Shown one piece after another: positions 34,649 through 44,230 of a DNA stretch of 64,000 nucleotides. This DNA is from Ulva prolifera (Eukaryota; Chlorophyta; Ulvophyceae; Ulvales; Ulvaceae). Below the pieces are notes generated by a model, which saw only the letters and a list, made by a program, of their open reading frames with translations, was not told the DNA's origin and did not search any database. The number at the start of each line of letters is the position of its first letter. Positions within the stretch are counted from its first letter, which is position 1. The stretch is from contig JALAAN010000010.1 in NCBI GenBank assembly GCA_023078555.1, positions 992,001 through 1,056,000 of the forward strand. Reading direction: 5' to 3'. Made by a program: the position numbers and the translations under genes.

Positions 34649-37600
34649 TCATGGCAGAATGGGGCTGCTTCCTGGGCGCAGGAACCTGAAGAACTTGAAC
34701 AGTTGGCTCTTCGGCCGCTGCTTCTCCTCCGCAGGCGGCTGGGGAGCAGGGGCGCTAGGAACGACCGGAGTGACTGGGGCCATGGGATCAACTGGCATCA
34801 GAGGGACAACTGGTGCATCTGGCACAGCTGGGGTTGGGGCAGATGGGTCAACTGGCACCGCGGGCACAGCTGGGACGACGGGGACGGCTGGGACGTCTGT
34901 CACAGCAGCATTGGGGACGGGTGGGGTAGCTGGGACAACTGGCACAGCTCCAGCATTTGGGACACCTGGGGCAACTGGCAGTACTGGGACAGCAGGAACA
35001 ATTGCGGCATTGGGCTCGGACGGTGCCTTCTTCGAAGCATCAGGGGCAGGAGGTGGCGCAGACGATGGCGACGGGGCAGACTCGGGAAGGCTGGGCTTGG
35101 CGTCCTTGAATGTGAAGGGGGCAGGAACGGGCGCAGGGGGGGTGGAAATGGGAGGGGCGGGGGTCGACGATTTGGAGGGTGGCTCAGGTGGCACCGCGAT
35201 CGAGCTTGCTGCAGGGGGGCCCGGGGGCTGCAGTGCCGAAGCCGCCTCCTGCGCTGGTGCAGCTACATCAGCAGGCGCGTCCTTGATTGACATCTTTGCA
35301 GCCTCGAGCAGTGCCTCGATCTGAGAGTCCTTCAGCGCGCCCTTGCTTGCATTGGGGGAGGGAGCAGGGGCTTTCTTAACTGGGTCCTTCGTAGCAGGCT
35401 TGGGGCCAGTAGTCAGCGCCTCAGTCGTCTGGGCAGGGGTAGGGGGAGCAGGAACAGCCTGCAGCGCGTCCTGCACAGCACCCTTGGTGCCAGCGGCGAG
35501 GGCATCAGCAGCCTCGGCGGGAGCGGGGGGAGCCGGGACAGCCTTGAGGGCGTCCTGCGCGGCGGCCTTGGTGTCAGCGGCAAGCGCATCAGCTGCCTTG
35601 GCGGGTGAGGGGGGAGCTGGGACAGCCTTGAGGGCATCCTTCGCAGCGGCCTTGGTGTCAGCGGCGAGAGCATCAGCTGTTTCCGCGGGGCTGGGCACAT
35701 CCTTGGCCGCATCCTTGACAGCAGCCTTCGGCGGGCCGAAGAATGCATCAAATGCGCCCTTGGGAGTGGGCAGAGACGGTAGCTCTTTCGTAGCGTCCTG
35801 CGCGGCGGCCTTGGTGTCAGCGGCAAGCGCATCAGCTGCCTTGGCGGGTGAGGGGGGAGCTGGGACAGCCTTGAGGGCGTCCTGTGCTGCGGCCTTGGTG
35901 TCAGCGGCGAGAGCATCAGCTGCTTCCGCGGGGCTGGGCACATCCTTGGCCGCATCCTTGACAGCAGCCTTCGGCGGGCCGAAGAATGCATCGAATGCGC
36001 CCTTGGGGGTGGGCAGAGATGGCAGCTCTTTCGCAGCGTCCTGCGCGGCGGCCTTGGTGTCAGCGGCAAGCGCATCAGCGGCCTTGGCGGGGGAGGGGGG
36101 AGCTGGGACAGCCTTGAGGGCGTCCTGGGCGGCGGCTTTGGTGTCTGCGGCAAGCGCATCAGCTGCCTTGGCGGGGGAGGGGGGAGCTGGGACAGCCTTG
36201 AGGGCGTCCTGCGCGGCGGCCTTGGTGTCAGCGGCAAGCGCATCAGCTACCTTGGCGGGTGAGGGGGGTGCTGGGACAGCCTGGAGGGCATCCTGCGCGG
36301 CGGCCTTGGTGTCAGCGGCGAGAGCATCAGCTGTTTCCGCGGGGCTGGGCACATCCTTGGCCGCATCCTTAACAGCAGCCTTCGGCGGGCCGAAGAATGC
36401 ATCAAATGCGCCCTTGGGGGTGGGCAGAGATGGCAGCTCTTTCGCAGCGTCCTGCGCGGCGGCCTTGGTGTCTGCGGCAAGCGCATCAGCGGCCTTGGCG
36501 GGGGAGGGGGGAGCTGGGACAGCCTTGAGGGCGTCCTGTGCGGCGGCTTTGGTGTTTGCGGCAAGCGCATCAGCTGCCTTGGCGGGGGAGGGGGGAGCTG
36601 GGACAGCCTTGAGGGCGTCCTGTGCGGCGGCTTTGGTGTCAGCGGCAAGCGCATCAGCTACCTTGGCGGGTGAGGGGGGTGCTGGGACAGCCTTGAGGGC
36701 ATCCTGCGCGGCGGCCTTGGTGTCAGCGGCGAGAGCATCAGCTGTTTCCGCGGGGCTGGGCACATCCTTGGCCGCATCCTTGACAGCAGCCTTCGGCGGG
36801 CCGAAGAATGCATCAAATGCGCCCTTGGGGGTGGGCAGAGATGGCAGCTCTTTCGCAGCGTCCTGCGCGGCGGCCTTGGTGTCTGCGGCAAGCGCATCAG
36901 CGGCCTTGGCGGGGGAGGGGGGTGCTGGGACAGCCTTGAGGGCATCCTGCGCGGCGGCCTTGGTGTCAGCGGCGAGAGCATCAGCTGTTTCCGCGGGGCT
37001 GGGCACATCCTTGGCCGCATCCTTAACAGCAGCCTTCGGCGGGCCGAAGAATGCATCAAATGCGCCCTTGGGGGTGGGCAGAGATGGCAGCTCTTTCGCA
37101 GCGTCCTGCGCGGCAGCTTTGGTGTCTGCGGCAAGCGCATCAGCGGCCTTGGCGGGGGAGGGGGGAGCTGGGACAGCCTTGAGGGCGTCCTGTGCGGCGG
37201 CTTTGGTGTTTGCGGCAAGCGCATCAGCTGCCTTGGCGGGGGAGGGGGGAGCTGGGACAGCCTTGAGGGCGTCCTGTGCGGCGGCTTTGGTGTCAGCGGC
37301 AAGCGCATCAGCTACCTTGGCGGGTGAGGGGGGTGCTGGGACAGCCTTGAGGGCATCCTGCGCGGCGGCCTTGGTGTCAGCGGCGAGAGCATCAGCTGTT
37401 TCCGCGGGGCTGGGCACATCCTTGGCCGCATCCTTGACAGCAGCCTTCGGCGGGCCGAAGAATGCATCAAATGCGCCCTTGGGGGTGGGCAGAGATGGCA
37501 GCTCTTTCGCAGCGTCCTGCGCGGCGGCCTTGGTGTCTGCGGCAAGCGCATCAGCGGCCTTGGCGGGGGAGGGGGGTGCTGGGACAGCCTTGAGGGCATC

Positions 37601-40600
37601 CTGCGCGGCGGCCTTGGTGTCAGCGGCGAGAGCATCAGCTGTTTCCGCGGGGCTGGGCACATCCTTGGCCGCATCCTTAACAGCAGCCTTCGGCGGGCCG
37701 AAGAATGCATCAAATGCGCCCTTGGGGGTGGGCAGAGATGGCAGCTCTTTCGCAGCGTCCTGCGCGGCAGCTTTGGTGTCTGCGGCAAGCGCATCAGCTG
37801 CCTTGGCGGGTGAGGGGGGAGCTGGGACAGCCTTGAGGGCGTCCTGCGCGGCGGCCTTGGTGTCTGCGGCAAGCGCATCAGCTGCCTTGGCGGGTGAGGG
37901 GGGAGCTGGGACAGCCTTGAGGGCGTCCTGCGCGGCGGCCTTGGTGTCAGCGGCAAGCGCATCAGCTGCCTTGGCGGGTGAGGGGGGTGCTGGGACAGCC
38001 TTGAGGGCGTCCTGCGCGGCGGCTTTGGTGTCAGCGGCGAGAGCATCAGCTGCTTCCGCGGGGCTGGGCACATCCTTGGCCATATCCTTCACAGCAGCCT
38101 TCGGCGGGCCGAAGAATGCATCAAATGCGCCCTTGGGGGTGGGCAGAGATGGCAGCTCTTTCGCAGCGTCCTGCGCGGCGGCCTTGGTGTCAGCGGCAAG
38201 CGCATCAGCTGCCTTGGCGGGTGCGGGGGGTGCTGGGACAGCCTTGAGGGCGTCCTGCGCGGCGGCCTTGGTGTCAGCGGCGAGAGCATCAGCTGCTTCC
38301 GCGGGGCTGGGCACATCCTTGGCCGCATCCTTCACAGCAGCCTTCGGCGGGCCGAAGAATGCATCAAATGCGCCCTTGGGGGTGGGCAGAGATGGCAGCT
38401 CTTTCGCAGCGTCCTGCGCGGCAGCTTTGGTGTCTGCGGCAAGCGCATCAGCTGCCTTGGCGGGTGAGGGGGGAGCTGGGACAGCCTTGAGGGCGTCCTG
38501 CGCGGCGGCCTTGGTGTCAGCGGCAAGCGCATCAGCTGCCTTGGCGGGTGAGGGGGGAGCTGGGACAGCCTTGAGGGCGTCCTGCGCGGCGGCCTTGGTG
38601 TCTGCGGCAAGCGTATCAGCTGCCTTGGCGGGTGAGGGGGGAGCTGGGACAGCCTTGAGGGCGTCCTGCGCGGCGGCCTTGGTGTCAGCGGCAAGCGCAT
38701 CAGCTGCCTTGGCGGGTGAGGGGGGTGCTGGGACAGCCTTGAGGGCGTCCTGCGCGGCGGCCTTGGTGTCAGCGGCGAGAGCATCAGCTGCTTCCGCGGG
38801 GCTGGGCACATCCTTGGCCATATCCTTCACAGCAGCCTTCGGCGGGCCGAAGAATGCATCAAATGCGCCCTTGGGGGTGGGCAGAGATGGCAGATCTTTC
38901 GCAGCGTCCTGCGCGGCGGCCCTGGGGTCAGCGGCAAGCGCATCAGCTGCCTTGGCGGGTGAGGGGGGTGCTGGGACAGCCTTGAGGGCGTCCTGCGCGG
39001 CGGCCTTGGTGTCAGCGGCGAGAGCATCAGCTGCTTCCGCGGGGCTGGGCACATCCTTGGCCATATCCTTCACAGCAGCCTTCGGCGGGCCGAAGAATGC
39101 ATCAAATGCGCCCTTGGGGGTGGGCAGAGATGGCAGATCTTTCGCAGCGTCCTGCGCGGCGGCCTTGGTGTCAGCGGCAAGCGCATCAGCTGCCTTGGCG
39201 GGTGAGGGGGGTGCTGGGACAGCCTTGAGGGCGTCCTGCGCGGCGGCCTTGGTGTCAGCGGCGAGAGCATCAGCTGCTTCCGCGGGGCTGGGCACATCCT
39301 TGGCCGCATCCTTCACAGCAGCCTTCGGCGGGCCGAAGAATGCATCAAATGCGCCCTTGGGAGTGGGCAGAGATGGCAGCTCTTTCGCAGCGTCCTGCGC
39401 GGCGGCCTTGGTGTCTGCGGCGAGGGCGCCAGCCCGGTCGGCAGGAGCTTCCATCACAGGCGCATTTGGGGCGGCGGCGGGCGCCACCGTTACGGCGGGC
39501 ACGGGGACGACCATGTATGCCTGGGAATCCTGCGGGATGCTTCCTGGCATGACCACTTGGGTCTTCTCATCGAGCCGGGTCTGCGGCTTGATGGCATCTG
39601 CCGCCTGTTCCATCGCTCCTGCGGCCGCACCCGCGAGAGCATCGATGGGAGACTCCTTGCCCTTCTCCTCGATGATCACCATCGGGGCCGGGGCTGGGAC
39701 GGTCACCGCAGCGCCTGCATGGTGCGGAATCGTGAGAACTGGCTATTTGTTGCTCACATTCAAGTCAATCACTGTGACGAATGTTAAGCTTCGATATGAA
39801 CTGCGCGATGCAGGACGCATGCACCGAGGATATGACTGGCTGTGATGCGCAATGCAGGCCTGACCTGTCGAGCTTCTACGATACCTGTGTATTCCCTGTC
39901 ATGTATCATGCATGCACACATTACTGTTGCCAGGTCCAGGCAATGTAGTCTCCACAGATCGTGCAGTAATTGTGGTTGCAATTTTTTGTTTGACAAGCAC
40001 AGCATAAGGGAAAAGCATCGGAATCCGCATGCATGCCGTTTGCTTGTGCTGGATCTCATGATTGTGATCACGCACAGATTCGGGGGTTGGGGTGTTAGTT
40101 TTCAGGTGTTAGCGTGCAGGTCGAGTATTATGTCGACCGCAGCCCCAATTGGGCAATTAAAGTTCAAGTGGACATGCATCAGCATTACACAGGCAGGAGG
40201 TACTGGCAGCCATGGTCGGCGGGCAGGGGGATCGGTCCAGGCTTCAGGCGACAGCATGAGACTCAGCCGCATAGCACTCTCAAGTCTACAGATCATGAGC
40301 CACACAGCTGCAGTAGCATGGCTCCAGGGCCAGCAGCAGCATGAGGTCAGGGCAGCAGGGTGCGGACAGTACCTGCTGTTGCGACGGTGGAGCGTCGCTC
40401 CGAAGCAATCTCGATGACATTGCTCGGTCCCGCCAGGGCGACGGGCTCAGCATGCGCAGCGTCGGGGAGTGTGAGCGAGGTCTGCACGGAGAACAGCGCG
40501 GCGGCGACGGCAGCCAGCACGGGCGGGCTGGAGGGCTCGGGTCCATTGGACGGGGCAGCCTTGGCAGCGGAGCGCCTTGGCAGGCGCGGCAGCTGCACAC

Positions 40601-40754
40601 AGTCCCGGCGTTACCAACTGGGATAACTCAGACACGTTACCAACCAGGCGGCTGTAACAGTTGAAGCATAGAGCTGCTGCTGAGTAGTTCCGACATGGAT
40701 GTAAATGTGACAGCGTGCGGGAGTGATGGCATGTGTGTTCGAAGGAATGATCAT
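34649..40754 (-). CDS. Giant plastid-targeted Ala/Pro repeat protein (paralogue 2)
   Basis: Unnamed family, paralogue of the 24-28 kb gene. Exon 40592-40373 carries [17 protein letters not shown], then a hydrophobic segment ([18 protein letters not shown]) ending DAAHAEP, a lumen-type signal almost identical to paralogue 1. It has the same GTACTG donor and phase. It joins exon 39714-34649, about 1688 residues. This opens with a unique acidic/Pro region, then about 12 copies of a 53-residue module containing FDAFFGPPK and about 25 of a 28-residue module ([19 protein letters not shown] plus a PAPPSPAKA linker). A degenerate zone, a Pro/Val-rich region and the end [16 protein letters not shown] follow. 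There is no C-terminal membrane helix, unlike paralogue 1. The first exon is not firmly placed; ATG 40754 is the position equivalent to paralogue 1. Probable role: structural, membrane- or protein-binding scaffold, or LEA-like protectant, by inference only. Confidence 0.72.
35480..39420 (-). repeat. 84-bp / 159-bp coding repeat array
   Basis: The array alternates a short module (84 bp, 28 residues) and a long module (159 bp, 53 residues). The commonest pairing gives a 243-bp period, seen clearly between 38089-38331, 38827-39069 and 39070-39312. Runs of three or four short modules also occur. Units are nearly identical at DNA level, including third codon positions. Confidence 0.92.
36490..37797 (-). 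repeat. Higher-order 654-bp duplication within the array
   Basis: Two adjacent 654-bp blocks (36490-37143 and 37144-37797) share the same order of modules and the same private variants, for example an Asp-to-Asn change read from GTGTTTGCGG at 36552 and 37206. 654 bp equals two long plus four short modules, so the block duplicated as a unit after the modules diverged. A third, partial match continues below 36490. Confidence 0.85.
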
Positions 40755-41199
40755 GTGAGCCTTGGACAGCAAGGAGGTGTACAATCTGAAACTGAATCTG
40801 CGGCAGTATCGCATATGCAGCGTGACTAGAGATGACGACATCTGCTTTGAGGCCGCGCACGGGAAGACTGGCCAGGTCTATCTCTGAGTGCTTGCAAGGT
40901 GCTGGCGCTGATCATGACCGCGCATCTACGACCGCACGCAACATACTGGCCTGTCCACACACAAACACGGTATATACAACTCGTTGTGCACTCGCACGAC
41001 AGGCGCTGTGTGGTGCCCACCACAGGCGGGCCCACGTGCTCTAGGGAGCTCGAGTGCGATGCCTGATCCGCGAGACCTTCACGCGCGTTTTGGCCAGTGC
41101 AACTTGAGCAACAAGCCTATGGTAAGATAACATCTATTCATGAACGTGATGCGGTGGGAGGATAGGCGGTCAACGGGGACGCTGCGGCAATGCCGGTAC

Positions 41200-41770
41200 A
41201 GCTGGCTCGGCCCTTGACTGCCCAACGCATGCGATTCGCAAATTCAAATCAATTCTGCAGCTGCAGGTCAGCCTGCGACGCTATCATCGACATCCAGCTA
41301 TCTCAATATGCGAAAATATCAGCTGCATGTGGCCGAATGTATCATCGCAGTGCCCTGAATGACTAACTGCATATACGGATGCCATCACACGCGTGTGAGA
41401 CCACGCACCCGCTTCTGCGTCAGCCTGTCCACTTGGGGCTGCAAGCTCAATGGAAGAGGCATGGGATTACAAGTCTATGTCTGTGTTTTACAACTATTTA
41501 TATACACAGTGACCGCAGAGCACACCACAGTTATTCACACAAGACCACTTTGCCTGGCTTACGGAACGTTGACCAGACAGGCTTATACGCTGAGGCAGCA
41601 GCCGCTGTCGTGAACTGCTCCCGCATCGTTGTCTGCTGCATTGATTCCATTTTGATGCGATGGAGGGCGGTCGTAAGAGCCACTTGCTCATGCGGCTGCC
41701 CTCTGCCATGAGACCCCACGCCACTGGCGTGTGTGACGGTTGCCCTGTTGACCAGCCATCCAATGGCATG
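41200..41770. repeat. Segmental duplication, copy B (upstream of repeat gene 2)
   Basis: Partner of 28440-29000, in the same orientation relative to its repeat-protein gene. Shared anchors are CAACGCATGCGAT at about 41222, GACTAACTG at 41360, and GCGGCTGCCCT near 41693 followed by CCATGAGACCCC. Alignment requires gaps. Confidence 0.6.
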
Positions 41771-42869
41771 GCGAAGCCATTGTGGCTGTTCATGCGCACT
41801 ACCAGATGAGACATCAAGTTTTCCATTCTTTTTTTACTGATCCATACGCAGTGGCCGCGGTGTCCTCGTTCCCTTCATTGCTCAATGACATACGGGAGCT
41901 GCCGCTCCGTCCGCCGAAGTATGTCTTCAAACACAAGAAGTCCTGGCGGCTGCAGGCAATCAAGGTTTTTAAGGCTTGCTGGCTGCAATGTACGGCCAAT
42001 GTATGGCCAAGGCACAGGTCGCAGAGGATCAAGCAACGGAGTGCACTACGGCACACTGTTCGCCGCTGCGGGAATCAGCGAAAGGCATGCCGCATTCTGT
42101 ATAATTGCTGCCATTCCATCCGCTGAGTCCGCTATGGAGTCGTCAGGAGCAGGTCACATCTCCGTTGAGGAGACGGTGTGACGGAACACCTCTGTGATCC
42201 ACCATAAACGGCCAAGATCATCCCGGCACGTACTTTACATTCATGTGCATCCATGTGGCACAACGGGTCGTCGTACATGCACGAGATAGCTTTCTATCGA
42301 AACGCCATTTCCACAATCCTGTCTGCTCTGCAAGTGATCAGGCCAACACATGATCTCTGTCCAGATGCCTGGCTGTCCGAACACTCACAGTGGTAGCTCA
42401 GCAGTGCTGCCATGTGCACAATAATGCAAAGAGGCCGCCGAAGATGCTTGATGAGCAGCACCGAACACAATCGTACGTCCAATCACCTGTGCAGGTCCAA
42501 TCACCTGTGCAGGCTCTTTTTTTTGCACCCCCTTTCTCGCATCATTAGCAAGCAATCCGGTAGGTCATCACTCACAGCTCGGCCGCTCAGCAGGCCACAA
42601 CATACATCAAGCAACTCTCTTCACACCAGGCAGGTGTCTGCGGTGACATCCAAACGCTTCACATGTACATGCCTGTACGCCACTGTGACTGTCAGGCACT
42701 CACCAGGACCGAACTGATCATGCGTCATGCTACATGAGGGCCCCTGCCTGAGTGGTGGTGTTGGTGCTGAGGCGCTGCATCAGGACAACACGCTCGCAGT
42801 TGCTGGGTCGACGCTACTCTATCTATGTGATACATCCAGCAGATGGCAGACGACCACACTGTTACCATC
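41771..42869. other. No gene recognised
   Basis: Intergenic, between the duplicated upstream segment and the RS-like remnant. A plus-strand stretch near 41870-41980 has gene-like composition but no supportable exon structure. Confidence 0.35.
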
Positions 42870-44230
42870 ACGTCGAGTGCTCGCTCTGCACCTCGCACGT
42901 GCCGCTTCGAAGGGGCAGCCGTGGCCGTGACCGTCGCCGCTCGCACGGCCCCGTGGCACATCTCGGCGCCGCGCCATGAAGCGCCAGGAGCACCCGCATC
43001 GTCCGCGGAGGCGAGATGCTGAGCCGCGGCCCGCTGCCAGCCGCTACCCGAGGCATGCGGGATGCTCCCTTGTGCCGTGGAGGGCGGAGAGGCCTCAGCT
43101 GTGGCTTAGGTGCAGCGGCGGCCGGAGCGTCCGCCTTTGTCGCGCCCCGCGGCGATGGGCATTGCTGCGGTGCCCTGCCGTGCTGGAGGGTGGCACAACG
43201 GTGGCCGCAGTCGCGCGCCGCCGCCGTGCATATCCCGCCCCAGCCGCGTGCAGGCCACCCCATGCCGGCGATCGCGAGGTACCTCATGCAGCGGCCATGG
43301 TGGCAGCGCTGGTTCGACTGGTAGTCCCGCAGATCGCAAGTACGATAATGATATCACGTGTGCGTAGCCGCTTGAAGGTGACGGCTGTTGTGCTGAGTGC
43401 GACAGACGCACATGCAGACGCGGCCAGAAGCGGCGGGAGTGTGAAGAGCCGGAGACACTTGGAGAGGGGGAGACTGCAGGCGTTGGGGTGTGGCACTGTG
43501 CACAGGCGTCCGCCTTGCGCGCCTGCCTGGTGGCGCGCACAAGGAGGGAGCGGGCAGGTATGTCCTCCGTACACGTGCTTACCGTGCGAGTTGCACGTCC
43601 TGCCGAGTCTGTAGTGCCCGGGGAGTTCTCAGCCTCTTGCGTGCCCGCCCCGCCCGTCGCGGACTCCCCGGCTCGCCACCGGTGAACAGCGCCCACAGCA
43701 CCCACGCCTCGCCCGGCGCTCCCCGTGCTTCGATCAGTATCGTCATCGCTGGGCCGCCATCGACTGTGCTGTTGGCGCTGTACGTGTACGTTCATGCCAG
43801 CGTCCGTGGCGGCAGCCTGCCTCAGCCCCCATTGCGGTTTTTCTGAAAAACTGCGTTCAACCCAATTATAAATATGATAATAATGTTATTTTTTACACTA
43901 CTACAATCCCCGTAGAAAACGGAAGTTTTCCAAAGGTCGGTTTCAGCTCCTGCGGCTGGAGCCTCAGGCCGTGCAGCCGAGGTGCACCTCTCACTCACGT
44001 GCCATCCCCGCCTTCTGCTTTCTCTGCCGGTGCCCGCAGTCGCGCTGTGGCTGCCGTGATGCCCCGTGTTCACCCGGGTCGCGGCCCTGACGCCCGTGTT
44101 GGTCGCCGTTCTGCCCCTCAGGCCACGTGCGTGACCGCGCCCGCCTTCCGGCGTCGCCCACACCACACACGCCTCCCTGGCGGCCCTCCTTCCAGGACCG
44201 GCGTAGCTGGCACGCTCCCCTGTTGAGCTG
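42870..44230 (+). pseudogene. Probable decayed copy of the RS-rich gene
   Basis: GC-rich segment whose plus strand shows scattered RS-like coding (RRGSRGRDRRRSHG near 42900) in several frames. It has DNA resembling 31280-31330 of the RS gene (TGGCA..GGTGG.CGCAGT at about 43190) and, after an interruption, a stretch near 44030-44110 resembling the last exon (AVAAVMPR compared with AASRSVMPQ). No single open frame spans it. Its place after the second repeat gene mirrors that of the RS gene after the first. The similarity was judged by eye and needs an alignment. Confidence 0.35.

Noticed and set aside
35480-39420. CRISPR-like direct-repeat array
   Set aside because: Repeats are directly abutting and in frame with no unique spacers, inside a eukaryotic coding exon.
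35343-39845. Plus-strand open frame of 1500 codons as a real gene
   Set aside because: The minus strand carries the targeting exon, matching splice phase and a paralogue; the plus frame is a by-product of stop-free GC-rich repeats.
42976-43614. Plus-strand Arg-rich frame as an intact gene
   Set aside because: No start, targeting or conserved block; scattered similarity to the RS gene in changing frames fits a decayed copy better.
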